A stretch of DNA of 64,000 bases from Allobosea thiooxidans (lineage in GTDB: Bacteria; Pseudomonadota; Alphaproteobacteria; Rhizobiales; Beijerinckiaceae): the NCBI RefSeq assembly GCF_900168195.1, contig NZ_FUYX01000002.1, forward strand, positions 7,501 to 71,500. The letters are read 5' to 3'. A program made the position numbers and the translations under genes. This document shows positions 35,662-44,813 of this stretch, one piece after another (within the stretch, counting starts at the first letter, position 1; every line of letters begins with the position of its first letter). The notes beneath the pieces are model-generated. The model ran no database searches. It was not told where the DNA came from and saw only the letters and a program-made list of their open reading frames with translations.

Positions 35662-37245
35662 ATGAGCTCGTCATTGAGGCACTTCGCGAGGCCAGCCGCG
35701 ATCGTCGCCGGCATCCTCGGTTCGATAGGCGTCGCGCCGTCCGGCCACGCGGCCGATCAGGCGACCATCCGCATCGGAGCCGACTACGACAGCCTGGACC
35801 CCGTACGGACCGTGACCTCGGACGGCTATCAGCTCGTCAACGTGCTCTACGACCGCCTCGTCGCGCTCGACGAAAAGGGCGCGCCCGTGCCGGCCCTGGC
35901 CGAATCCTGGAGCGGTGACGCGAGCCGCACCGTCTTCAAACTGCGCAAGGGCGTCACCTGCTCCGACGGCACGCCGCTGACCGCGACCGCGACCGCCGCC
36001 GCGCTGACCCGCCTCGGCGCCAAGGAAACCAATGCGCCAATGGCTTATCGCACCGTCGGAATCGCCGGTTACTCCGCCACCGGCGACGACGACGCAGGGA
36101 CGGTGACGATCACCATGTCGGCGCCCTTCAGCGACCTGCTGATCGGACTGGCGATGCCATGGGCCTCGATCGTCTGTCCCTCCGGGTTGAAGGATACGGA
36201 GGCCCTCGGCTCGACACCCAGCGGCACCGGTCCCTACACGCTGGACAAGGCGGCATCGGTTCGCGGTTCGCACTACGTGTTGAAGCTTCGTGCCGACCAT
36301 GCCTGGGACGCCAGCGGAGCGACAGGAAAGGACCCCGGGCGCCCCACGACGATCAACGTGCGCGTGATCAACAACAACACGACGGCGGCGAACGAGCTGC
36401 AGTCCGGCACGATCGATGTCAGCCTGGTCACGGGGCGTGACATCAACCGGCTGAAGGCGGCGAAATCGCTCGATTTCCTGGATGCCAAGCCATTCGGCAT
36501 GCAGTTCATGATGTTCCAGCATCGCGACGGCTACCCCACGGCCGACCTGCTGGTGCGCCGCGCCATCGCAACCGCCATCAACCGCGATCTCGCGAACCGC
36601 GCCGCAACCGCGGGCAACGGCATGACGGCGACGAGCTATATCAGCCCTCTGGTCGCCTGCTACGAGCCCAAGACGGCGGACCTCCTGCCGAAGCCGGATG
36701 CGGAGGCGGCGAAGGCCCTGCTGAAGCAGGCGGGATATGTGCCGGGGGCGGATGGGATCTTCGCCAAGGATGGCAAGAAGCTCAGGCTGCGCCTGATCGG
36801 CCAGCCCGGCCTTCAGGGCTCGGCTCCGGAATACATCCTCGAAGCGCTGCGCGCGATCGGCGTGGAGGTCGAGCTGCGCAACATCACGCTTCAGGAGACC
36901 GCCTCCGTGATGAGCGGGCCGGACTGGGAGATCGGCGTATTCCCCTTCGGCCCGCCCATGCCGAGCGCCAACACGGCCGTTCCGTTCGTGAGCGGCAAGG
37001 GCTCGAACCATGGCAATATCGAGAATGCCCGCTTCGCCGCGGCGCAGGCCGCGGCCCTGGCCTCCTCGCCGGACAGCCCGGAGCGCTGCGCGCGCTGGAG
37101 CGAGGCGCAACTGTCGCTGCTCGAGAACATGGACATCCTGCCGCTGTTCGGCGGGGTGAACACCTTTTTCTCGCGCAAGGGCGTTCGCTTCACCATCGGC
37201 GGGCCGTTCGTGATGGACATCCGGTCGATCCGCGTCGGCAAGTGA
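35662..37245 (+). CDS. ABC transporter substrate-binding protein, family 5
   Basis: This 527-residue exported binding protein has a signal peptide ending near SGHAAD (residue 31), then DYDSLDPVRTVTSDGYQLVN, LRKGVTCSDGTPLTATATAA and the C-terminal wrap typical of SBP_bac_5. The ATG follows AAGGGGGA. It differs clearly from the binding proteins at 30050 and 57053. Being followed by its own permeases, ATPases and CoA-dependent enzymes, it probably binds the carboxylic acid that the operon degrades, despite the peptide-type family name. Confidence 0.9.
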   Translation: MSSSLRHFARPAAIVAGILGSIGVAPSGHAADQATIRIGADYDSLDPVRTVTSDGYQLVNVLYDRLVALDEKGAPVPALAESWSGDASRTVFKLRKGVTCSDGTPLTATATAAALTRLGAKETNAPMAYRTVGIAGYSATGDDDAGTVTITMSAPFSDLLIGLAMPWASIVCPSGLKDTEALGSTPSGTGPYTLDKAASVRGSHYVLKLRADHAWDASGATGKDPGRPTTINVRVINNNTTAANELQSGTIDVSLVTGRDINRLKAAKSLDFLDAKPFGMQFMMFQHRDGYPTADLLVRRAIATAINRDLANRAATAGNGMTATSYISPLVACYEPKTADLLPKPDAEAAKALLKQAGYVPGADGIFAKDGKKLRLRLIGQPGLQGSAPEYILEALRAIGVEVELRNITLQETASVMSGPDWEIGVFPFGPPMPSANTAVPFVSGKGSNHGNIENARFAAAQAAALASSPDSPERCARWSEAQLSLLENMDILPLFGGVNTFFSRKGVRFTIGGPFVMDIRSIRVGK

Positions 37246-37255
37246 GAGCAGTGAG

Positions 37256-38209
37256 ATGATGCGCGGCCGGTCGCTCTTCAGGTTCCTGCTCGCGAAGACC
37301 GCGCAGATCGGCGCGATCCTCTTCGCGCTCGTGCTCCTGACATTCCTGATGGTGAAGATGATCCCCGGCGATGCCGCCAGTCGTATCGCCGGGCCGGACG
37401 CCGACGCCGCCTATCTGACGCAGCTGCGCAGCGAACTCGGGCTGGACCAGCCCTTCGCCGTGCAACTCTGGAATTATGTGGCGGGGGTGGCGCGCGGTGA
37501 TTTCGGCGTATCGCTCGCCACGCGTCAGCCCGTGATCGAGCTCATCCGGGATCGCCTGCCCTATACCGCCGCGCTCGCCGGCCTTGCGCTCGCCTTCGTC
37601 GTGGTGGTCGGCTTCACCTTCGGGCTCGCGGTCGCCATCGCGACGCGCGACGACCGCCTGCCCTGGCTGGACCACGGCTTCACGATCGTGACCGGAACGC
37701 TCGGTGCGATACCGGAACTGCTGGCCGGCATCTTCCTCGGATATGTCTTCGCCGTCTCCCTGGGCTGGCTTCCGATCTCCGGTGCCGCTGGTCCCAGCTC
37801 GGTCATCCTGCCCGCGCTGGCGATCGGCCTGCGACCGGCGCTCAACCTCGCCCGCGTTGTGCGAGTGGAAGCCCGACGGACGCTGCGGGCCGACTTCATC
37901 CGTACCGCCCGCAGCAAGCGGCTGCCGGCCTGGCGCATCTATCTGCGCCATCTGGCGCCCAACGTGGTCACGGCGGCATTGACCATCGCCGGGCTGGTCT
38001 TTCCATTCCTGATCGGCGGCGCCGTGATCGTCGAGAACATATTCGCCTGGCCGGGCCTGGGCACGGCCATCGTCCGCGCGGTCGTGACCGCGGACTACCC
38101 AGTGGTCCAGGCAATTGTCGTGCTGCTGGGCCTGCTCGTCCTCGCCACCAACATGATCGTCGACGTGCTCCTCGCCATCGCCGACCCGCGCAGCACGGTC
38201 CGCACATGA
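37256..38209 (+). CDS. Dipeptide-type ABC transporter permease DppB family
   Basis: This 317-residue permease has the characteristic N-terminus FLLAKTAQIGAILFALVLLT, MVKMIPGDAASRIAG, six membrane segments and the coupling loop DFIRTARSKRLPAW. It starts 10 bp after the binding protein and overlaps the next gene by ATGA. A second ATG one codon later is equally possible. Confidence 0.92.
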   Translation: MMRGRSLFRFLLAKTAQIGAILFALVLLTFLMVKMIPGDAASRIAGPDADAAYLTQLRSELGLDQPFAVQLWNYVAGVARGDFGVSLATRQPVIELIRDRLPYTAALAGLALAFVVVVGFTFGLAVAIATRDDRLPWLDHGFTIVTGTLGAIPELLAGIFLGYVFAVSLGWLPISGAAGPSSVILPALAIGLRPALNLARVVRVEARRTLRADFIRTARSKRLPAWRIYLRHLAPNVVTAALTIAGLVFPFLIGGAVIVENIFAWPGLGTAIVRAVVTADYPVVQAIVVLLGLLVLATNMIVDVLLAIADPRSTVRT

Positions 38210-40074
38210 CCGGACGGCTCAACCTCGCATCCCTGCTCGCCGGCATCGGGGCCGCCATATTGCTCGGCATCGCGCTCGTCGCCCCGACCCTGTTCTCCGA
38301 CGTCGCCAGCCGAATGGATGTCGCGGCCGCCGGGACGGGGCCTTCGGCGGAACACTGGTTCGGCACCGACGATCTCGGGCGCGACGTCTTCGCCCGCACC
38401 CTGGCCGCGACCCAGCTCTCGATCGGCCTGGCTCTCGCCGCAACGGCCATCCGCGTCGTGCTCGGCGTCGCGATCGGCATGTGGCTGTCGCTTTCGGGTA
38501 GCCTTGCCCGGTCGATCGGCACCCGGATCATCGACACGGCGCTGTCTTTCCCGGCGATCCTCCTCGCGATCGTGATCACCACGATCGTCGGCCCGAGCAT
38601 CGAAGGGGCCGTGCTCGGCGTCGGGCTCGCCGGCGTGCCGACCTATGCGCGGCTAGGTTACACGATGTCCTCCGCCATCGTCGGACGCGACTATGTCGCC
38701 GCCGCCAAGGCACTCGGCCTCGGCCGCATCGCGATCCTCTGGCGCCATGTCCTGCCGAATATCGCAGACACGCTGGCCGTCAGCACCGCGACCTCGCTCG
38801 GGCTGGCGATCGTCGAGATCGCGTCGCTGAGCTTCCTCGGCCTTGGCGTCAACCCGCCGGCCTTCGACTGGGGCCGCATGCTCATCGAGGGCGCCGAGGC
38901 CATCTACGTGAACCCTGCCGCCGCGCTTGGACCGGCAGCCGCGATCGCCCTTTCGGGCCTGATCTTCAGCTATCTCGGCGAGGCGATTGCCCTCTGGATC
39001 CAGCCCATGCGCAGCCGCTCCCTGGAGTCCGGCAACGGCATCGACGTCTCGGCGAGCGCGATCGCACCGCTTCGACTTGATGCCGGGGAAGATCAAGTTC
39101 TGCTGGCCGAAAACCTGAGCGTAGCCTTTCCGGCCGGGCGCTCCGAGACGCTCGCGGCGGTTCGGAACCTGGGATTGACGATCGGGCGCGGCGAGACGGT
39201 CGGCCTCGTCGGGGAGTCCGGCAGCGGCAAGACGTTGACCGCCATGGCGCTCGCCGGGCTCACCGGCCATCCGGCTCGGGTGTCCGCCGACCGGCTGCTT
39301 TTCACCGGCGAAGATCTCATGGCGATGAGCGGAGCCCTGCGCGACCGCCTGCTCGGCACGGGGCTTGCCGTCGTCTTCCAGGATCCGAGCACCTCGCTGA
39401 ACCCGGCTCTGGGCATTCGCGAGCAGATGACGGAAGCCGTGCGCCACCATCGCGGCCTGTCGGCGGAGGAGGCCAGCGCGCTCGCACTGGAACAGCTCAA
39501 GCTCGTCGGCATCACCGAGCCCGACCGGAGGCTCGACCAGTACCCGCACGAATTCTCCGGGGGCATGCGCCAGCGGGCGATGATCGCCATGGGGCTGATG
39601 ATGCGTCCATCCCTGATCGTGGCGGACGAACCCACCACGGCCCTCGACGTCACCGTGCAGGCGCAGATTCTCGCGCTGCTGCGCGAGGCCAATCGCCGCG
39701 ACGGCACGGCGATCCTGATGATCTCGCACGATCTGGCGGTGATTTCGCAGGTCTGCGACCGCGTGCTGGTGATGTATGGCGGCCGGATCGTCGAGAGCGG
39801 CCCGGTCGACCAGGTCATCGGCGATCCGGCTCATCCCTATACCCAGGCGCTCATCGGCGCGATTCCCGATCTCGAGACGCCACGCGGGCAGCGCCTGGTC
39901 GAGATCCCCGGCCAGCCGCCGACGATCGGCGCCTTCCCGCGCGGCTGCTCCTTTCAGGGGCGTTGCCCTGTCCGCCAGGATGCGTGCGCCGCTGCGGAAC
40001 CTCCCCAGACGGACATTGGAGCAGGCCGCGTCGTAGCCTGCTGGCTGCACTCCCTGCCGAGGGCCGCGGCATGA
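38206..40074 (+). CDS. Fused DppC-type permease and DppD-type ATPase
   Basis: This 622-residue natural fusion has two parts. Residues 1-275 form a DppC-type permease (HWFGTDDLGRDVFARTLAAT, the coupling loop DYVAAAKALGLGR, FLGLGVNPPAFDWGRMLIEG). After a short linker, residues from about 300 onward form an ABC ATPase with Walker A GESGSGKT (about residue 337), signature FSGGMRQRAMIAMGL (about 452), Walker B LIVADEPTTALD and the oligopeptide C-terminal domain with the Cys-rich GCSFQGRCP motif. There is no break in the frame and the composition is uniform, so the fusion is real. It fixes one ATPase to one transmembrane subunit. Such fusions are known but uncommon. Confidence 0.93.
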   Translation: MTGRLNLASLLAGIGAAILLGIALVAPTLFSDVASRMDVAAAGTGPSAEHWFGTDDLGRDVFARTLAATQLSIGLALAATAIRVVLGVAIGMWLSLSGSLARSIGTRIIDTALSFPAILLAIVITTIVGPSIEGAVLGVGLAGVPTYARLGYTMSSAIVGRDYVAAAKALGLGRIAILWRHVLPNIADTLAVSTATSLGLAIVEIASLSFLGLGVNPPAFDWGRMLIEGAEAIYVNPAAALGPAAAIALSGLIFSYLGEAIALWIQPMRSRSLESGNGIDVSASAIAPLRLDAGEDQVLLAENLSVAFPAGRSETLAAVRNLGLTIGRGETVGLVGESGSGKTLTAMALAGLTGHPARVSADRLLFTGEDLMAMSGALRDRLLGTGLAVVFQDPSTSLNPALGIREQMTEAVRHHRGLSAEEASALALEQLKLVGITEPDRRLDQYPHEFSGGMRQRAMIAMGLMMRPSLIVADEPTTALDVTVQAQILALLREANRRDGTAILMISHDLAVISQVCDRVLVMYGGRIVESGPVDQVIGDPAHPYTQALIGAIPDLETPRGQRLVEIPGQPPTIGAFPRGCSFQGRCPVRQDACAAAEPPQTDIGAGRVVACWLHSLPRAAA

Positions 40075-40847
40075 CCGGCCTGTCCGCAACCGACATCTGC
40101 GTGCGCTTCGGCGCGGTGCTGGCACTCGACGGCGTCAGCATAGCGATCCCACCGGGCGGCACCCTCGGGCTCGTCGGCGAGTCCGGCTCTGGCAAGTCGA
40201 CGCTAGGGCGCGTGCTCCTGCGCCTCCACGACCTCGCCGGAGGTCGGATCATGCTGGACGGCGAAGACGTGACCCAAGCGGCAGGCGTCCGCCTGAAGAA
40301 TTATCGCCGTCAGGTGCAGATCGTCTTTCAGGACCCCTCCGCCTCGCTCGATCCGCGAATGACCGTCGCACGTGCGATCGAACAGGGGATGCGGCTGCGT
40401 GGCGAGCGCGACCCGAACGCACTGGGGCGCCTGCTCGACACAGTCGGCCTGTCCCGCGCCGTCGCCTCGCGCCTGCCGCATGAACTGTCCGGCGGCCAGC
40501 GCCAGCGCGTTGCGATCGCCCGAGCGCTCGCCGTGCGCCCATCGATCATCGTGCTCGACGAGGTCACTTCCGCGCTCGACGTGTCGGTCCAGGCGCTCGT
40601 GCTCAATCTGCTGCGCGACCTGCAGAAGGAACTACGCCTCTCCTACCTGTTCATCTCGCACAACATGGCGGCCGTCAGGGCCATGAGTGACGAAGTCGCG
40701 GTGATGTATCGCGGCAAGCTCGTCGAACAGGGCGATGCCGACAGCTTCTTCGCCGCGCCGTCGCACCCCTATTCGCGCAGCCTCCTCGAGGCCGTGCCCC
40801 GCCTCCGACACATGCGTGAACGCCCCGTCCCCTTCGATGCGGGCTGA
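40071..40847 (+). CDS. Dipeptide-type ABC transporter ATP-binding protein DppF family
   Basis: This 258-residue ATPase has Walker A GESGSGKST, signature LSGGQRQRVAIARAL, Walker B IIVLDEVTSALD and switch His in FISHNMAAVR. It overlaps the fusion gene by ATGA and lacks the long C-terminal oligopeptide tail. It completes the importer with the fused second ATPase. The Walker B reads DEVTSALD, as in DppF relatives. Confidence 0.93.
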   Translation: MTGLSATDICVRFGAVLALDGVSIAIPPGGTLGLVGESGSGKSTLGRVLLRLHDLAGGRIMLDGEDVTQAAGVRLKNYRRQVQIVFQDPSASLDPRMTVARAIEQGMRLRGERDPNALGRLLDTVGLSRAVASRLPHELSGGQRQRVAIARALAVRPSIIVLDEVTSALDVSVQALVLNLLRDLQKELRLSYLFISHNMAAVRAMSDEVAVMYRGKLVEQGDADSFFAAPSHPYSRSLLEAVPRLRHMRERPVPFDAG

Positions 40848-40884
40848 AATCTCCGCGCTTCCAGGCTTCCCGAGGATACCGACC

Positions 40885-42378
40885 ATGTCTGCCGAAATGA
40901 GCTTTCCCGCACGCCTCGCACAGCTTGCAGCCGAGGCACCGCACGCAGTGGCGATCACATTCGTCGATGCTGACGGGCAGGAGACGGACGTCACCCGCCG
41001 CGAACTGCATCTGAGGGCGGTCCGCTTCTCTCGGGTCTTGGCAGAGCGCGGCGTCGGCCCCGGGACCATGGTGGTGACCGGCATTCCCAACAGCGTCGAG
41101 CATATCGTGATCGCGATTGCCGCCTGGCGCTGCGGCGCCTGCACCGTTGCCCAGAGCGCTCGGGCACCCGATCGGGAGTTTGCCGAGACGCTCAAGCTGC
41201 TCGAGGCCCGCTTCGTGATCGCCGACCGCGCGGGAGCTGATATGGGGCATGACGATGTCCGTGCGATCACGCGCGACGACAGCCGCGACGCGGAGGCGTT
41301 TCCGGACAGGATCGCCCATCCCGGCAAGGCCACGGCCTCGGGAGGCTCGACGGGGCGCCCCAAGATCATCGTATATCCCCATGCCTGGGTCCGGGTGCCC
41401 GGCGAGATCGGCGACATCAGCCATATCGGCTTCCGCTCGGGACAGATTCAACTAGTCTGCGGCCCGCTCTATCATAACGCCCCCTTCACCTGGGCGCATT
41501 TCGGGCTGTTCGAGGGTCACAGGCTCATCCTGATGGAGCGCTTCGACGCCGCGCGCGCCGTCGACCTGATCGAGCGCCATCGCTGCAGCTTCATGTTCTT
41601 CGCGCCGACGATGATGCAGCGCATCATCCGGCTGCCGGACATCCACGCGCGGGATCTGTCCAGTATCCGCTCGATCTTCATCACCGCCGCGATCTGCCCG
41701 GTCTGGCTCAAGCAGGCCTGGGCGGACCTGATCGGCGCCGAAAAACTGGAGGAATCCTACGGCAGCAGCGAAGCCGTCGGCTACGCGCATATCTCGGGGC
41801 CCGAATGGCTCGCCCACCGGGGCAGCGTCGGGCGAGCCGGTGACGGCGATCTCAAGATCCTGGACGCCGCGTTCAACGAAGTCCCGACCGGCGAGATCGG
41901 CGAGATTTTCTTTCGCCCGACCCATTATCCTCGGCCGACCTATGCCTATATCGGCTCGCCGCCGGCCAAGACGACGCCGGACGGCTACACCAGCGTCGGC
42001 GACATGGGCCATGTCGACGCCGAAGGCTTCCTCTACATCGCGGATCGCCGCACCGACCTGATCATCAGCGGCGGCGTCAATGTCTATCCCGCCGAGGTCG
42101 AGGCCGTGCTGACCGAGCATGCCGCCATCAGCGACGCCGCCGTGGTCGGCCTGCCGGATGCAGACTGGGGCCGGCGCGTCCACGCGATCGTCGAACCGGT
42201 CGACCCTTCGGGCGCGATCCCGCTCGACGAACTCTACGCATGGATGCGCGAGCGCCTCTCCGCTCCGAAGATCCCGAAGACGATCGAGTTCACGCCCGCC
42301 TTGCCGCGCGACCAGTCAGGCAAGATCCGCCGCAGTGCTCTGATCGCGGCCCGTACCCCCGAAGGATTGAGCCAGTGA
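40885..42378 (+). CDS. AMP-binding acyl-CoA ligase
   Basis: This 497-residue adenylate-forming enzyme has the P-loop SGGSTGRPK, the YGSSEAVGY segment that follows the acyl pocket, DLIISGGVNVYPAEVE, and C-terminal PRDQSGKIRR with the catalytic Lys. ATG 40885 follows GAGGA. Its position directly after the importer ATPase indicates activation of the imported acid to a CoA thioester in the cytoplasm. Substrate identity is unknown; relatives act on fatty, aromatic, bile or cyclic acids. Confidence 0.92.
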   Translation: MSAEMSFPARLAQLAAEAPHAVAITFVDADGQETDVTRRELHLRAVRFSRVLAERGVGPGTMVVTGIPNSVEHIVIAIAAWRCGACTVAQSARAPDREFAETLKLLEARFVIADRAGADMGHDDVRAITRDDSRDAEAFPDRIAHPGKATASGGSTGRPKIIVYPHAWVRVPGEIGDISHIGFRSGQIQLVCGPLYHNAPFTWAHFGLFEGHRLILMERFDAARAVDLIERHRCSFMFFAPTMMQRIIRLPDIHARDLSSIRSIFITAAICPVWLKQAWADLIGAEKLEESYGSSEAVGYAHISGPEWLAHRGSVGRAGDGDLKILDAAFNEVPTGEIGEIFFRPTHYPRPTYAYIGSPPAKTTPDGYTSVGDMGHVDAEGFLYIADRRTDLIISGGVNVYPAEVEAVLTEHAAISDAAVVGLPDADWGRRVHAIVEPVDPSGAIPLDELYAWMRERLSAPKIPKTIEFTPALPRDQSGKIRRSALIAARTPEGLSQ

Positions 42379-43532
42379 CCATGCGCCCCGTCTATATCGC
42401 CGGCGCGGCGGAGACGCCGTTGGGCGAGGTCAACGACCACAACGAGCTCTCGATGATCGCGCTCGCCGCCTCCGAGGCGCTGGCCGAGGCCGGTCTGTCG
42501 ATCCGCGATGTCGACGGGCTTTTCGTCAACTACATGGGCGAGGAAGGCTCGGTTCAGGTCGGCGAATATCTCGGCATCCAGCCACGCTATGCCGATTCCA
42601 CCGATTTCGGCGGCGCCGCCTTCGAAGCCCATGTTCACAAGGCCATCGCGGCCATCAACGCCGGCTTCTGCGAGGTGGCCCTGATCACCTATGCCTCGCG
42701 GCAGCGGAGTCGACGGGCACGCCATCGCGAGCCGCCCGCCGGCGGCATGGGCGTCCCGATGCTGCAGCAGCTCGAGGTTCCGACCGGGCTGCCAGCCCCG
42801 ATCGGGCGCTACGCGCTCTATGCGGCCCGGCACATGCACCTCTTCGGCACCACGCGCGAGCAGATGGCGGAAGTCGCCGTCGCGGCCCGGATGTGGGCGA
42901 TGCGCAACCCCAAGGCCTGGGCGCGCAAGCCGCTCGGCATCGACCAGGTCCTGTCGTCGGCGCCGATCTGCGATCCGTTGACGCGTCTCGACTGCTGCCT
43001 CGTCACGGATGGCGGCGGGGCAATCGTGGTGACCACCGCGGAGCGCGCGCGCGATGCCGCCAAGAAGGCCGTGCGGGTCATCGGTGCGGCGCAGAGCCAG
43101 AACCACTGGCTGGTCTCCCAGATGCCCGATCTCGACCGCGAGGGCATGCCGGGACGGCGCTGCGGACCGGAAGCCTTCGCCATGGCCGGCATCCGGCCGG
43201 CCGATGTCGACGTCTTCCAGCCCTATGATTCCTTCACGATCAGCGTGCTGATCGCCCTGGAGGACCTTGGCTTCTGCAAGCCGGGAGAAGGCGGCGCCTT
43301 CGCACAGACCGGCGCGTTGCGTCCCGGCGGCTCCCTGCCTTCGATGACCTCGGGCGGCGGGCTCTCCTACAATCATCCCGGCGCGCTCGGCCTCATGCTG
43401 CTGATCGAGGCGGTCCGCCAGCTGAGAGGCGAGGCCGGCGAACGGCAGGTGCCCGGTGCGCGCATCGGCGTGGCGCACGGCACCGGCGGCTTCCTGTCAA
43501 CTGCGAGCACGGTGGTCCTGGCCCATGACTGA
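42375..43532 (+). CDS. Thiolase-like (SCP-x/Ltp2-type) protein
   Basis: This 385-residue thiolase-superfamily protein starts with GTG overlapping the ligase stop (or ATG 42381). The expected N-terminal nucleophile region reads DSTDFGGAAFEAHVHKA with no Cys, and the C-terminal motif reads GVAHGTGGF without the second Cys; a His is kept in GGGLSYNHPGALG. This pattern resembles SCP-x/Ltp2-type proteins that with a DUF35 partner act as retro-aldolases or atypical thiolases. The DUF35 OB-fold protein is indeed the next gene, overlapping by 8 bases. Confidence 0.82.
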   Translation: MTMRPVYIAGAAETPLGEVNDHNELSMIALAASEALAEAGLSIRDVDGLFVNYMGEEGSVQVGEYLGIQPRYADSTDFGGAAFEAHVHKAIAAINAGFCEVALITYASRQRSRRARHREPPAGGMGVPMLQQLEVPTGLPAPIGRYALYAARHMHLFGTTREQMAEVAVAARMWAMRNPKAWARKPLGIDQVLSSAPICDPLTRLDCCLVTDGGGAIVVTTAERARDAAKKAVRVIGAAQSQNHWLVSQMPDLDREGMPGRRCGPEAFAMAGIRPADVDVFQPYDSFTISVLIALEDLGFCKPGEGGAFAQTGALRPGGSLPSMTSGGGLSYNHPGALGLMLLIEAVRQLRGEAGERQVPGARIGVAHGTGGFLSTASTVVLAHD

Positions 43533-43917
43533 TCACGCCTTCAAGGTCGAGGATCCCTATCTCTGGCCCTTTTGGGAGGCCGCCAGCGAACGGCGCCTCA
43601 CGGTCCAGCACTGCCGCGCCTGTGGCGCGCACCAATTCTATCCGCGGCCATTCTGCCTGTCCTGCGAGGGCCGCGATCTCGATTGGGTCGATGTCGCCGG
43701 CACGGGCGAAGTCTACTCGGTCACCACGGTGCGGATTCCGGTCTCCGATCTCCTGCCACCGCCCTATCAGGTCGCGCTGGTGACGCTCGATGCCGGGCCG
43801 CGCCTGCTCGCGGGGATCGACGGCCCCCCCTGCAGGATCGGTGATCGGGTCAGGCTGGTCTGGCGCGAGCGCGAGGATGCGCCGCCCTTCCCGGCTTTCG
43901 AGAGGGTCACCCCGTGA
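43525..43917 (+). CDS. Zn-ribbon/OB-fold (DUF35) partner protein
   Basis: This 130-residue protein has an N-terminal rubredoxin-like zinc ribbon (HCRACGAHQFYPRPFCLSC, four Cys) and an OB fold (VAGTGEVYSVTTVRIPVSD, then VRLVWRE). It overlaps the thiolase-like gene by eight bases and the next SDR by GTGA. DUF35 proteins form obligate complexes with thiolase-like or hydratase proteins in steroid and related side-chain degradation. Together they probably form one enzyme. Confidence 0.88.
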   Translation: MTDHAFKVEDPYLWPFWEAASERRLTVQHCRACGAHQFYPRPFCLSCEGRDLDWVDVAGTGEVYSVTTVRIPVSDLLPPPYQVALVTLDAGPRLLAGIDGPPCRIGDRVRLVWREREDAPPFPAFERVTP

Positions 43918-44813
43918 GGCTGCGTGACCGCGTCGCGATCGTCACCGGGGCTGGGCGCGGATTGGGACGGGCGCACGCCCTGGCGCTTGCCGCGCAGGGC
44001 GCGGCGGTGATCGTCAATGATCGTGGCGGTGCGCTCGACGGCTCGGGTAACGACGCTCGCCCGGCCGACGATGTCGTCGCAGCCATCCGTGCCCTGGGTG
44101 GACAGGCCGTCGCCAGCGGGCACGACGTTGCCGACTGGGACCAGGCCGCGGCACTGGTCGATTTCGCCGTGTCGAGCTTCGGCCGCCTCGACATACTGGT
44201 CAACAATGCCGGAATCCTGCGCGACCGCACGCTCGCCAACATGTCGGAGGCCGAGTGGGACGCTGTGATCCGCGTCCACCTCAAGGGCCATGCCGCGCCG
44301 GCGCGCCATGCGCTCGCCTATTGGCGCGACCAGCACAAGCGCGGCGAGGCGGTCTCCGCCAGCGTTGTCCATACGAGCTCTGCCTCCGCCTTTGCCGGCA
44401 ATGTCGGACAGGCAAACTACGCCAGCGCCAAGCTTGCCGTCGTCGCCCTGTCGTCGACCATCGCACTCGAGGGAGCCCGCTACGGCGTCCGTTCCAACGT
44501 CGTCTCGCCTTCGGCACGCACGCGCATCAGCGAAGCCACAATCGAAGATGCGCCGGCGGACGGGGGCTTTGACGTGATGGCGCCGGACAATGTTTCTCCC
44601 CTCATCGCCTGGCTGGCGGAAGCGGCCTGCCCGGCCAACGCGCAGGTCTTCCATCTCATCGGGCGAGAGGTCCTGCTGATGGACATCGCGGCGGTTGCGC
44701 AGCGCGTGCGCGCCCCGGGCCGCTGGTCGCCAGAGGCGCTCGACATCGCGCTCCGCGGACGGATGACGCCGCCGCACGACATCAACATCTTCCTGAAGGA
44801 GCAATTGCTGTGA
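43914..44813 (+). CDS. SDR family 3-hydroxyacyl-CoA dehydrogenase-like protein
   Basis: This 299-residue SDR begins (GTG) MRLRDRVAIVTGAGRGLGRA and contains NDRGGALDGSG and then ARPADDVVAAIRALGG. This insertion after the second beta strand is typical of the dehydrogenase domain of peroxisomal-type multifunctional beta-oxidation enzymes. The active site has SSASAFAGNVGQANYASAK. It overlaps both neighbours (GTGA). It likely oxidises the beta-hydroxy group of a CoA-bound intermediate. Confidence 0.88.
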   Translation: MRLRDRVAIVTGAGRGLGRAHALALAAQGAAVIVNDRGGALDGSGNDARPADDVVAAIRALGGQAVASGHDVADWDQAAALVDFAVSSFGRLDILVNNAGILRDRTLANMSEAEWDAVIRVHLKGHAAPARHALAYWRDQHKRGEAVSASVVHTSSASAFAGNVGQANYASAKLAVVALSSTIALEGARYGVRSNVVSPSARTRISEATIEDAPADGGFDVMAPDNVSPLIAWLAEAACPANAQVFHLIGREVLLMDIAAVAQRVRAPGRWSPEALDIALRGRMTPPHDINIFLKEQLL

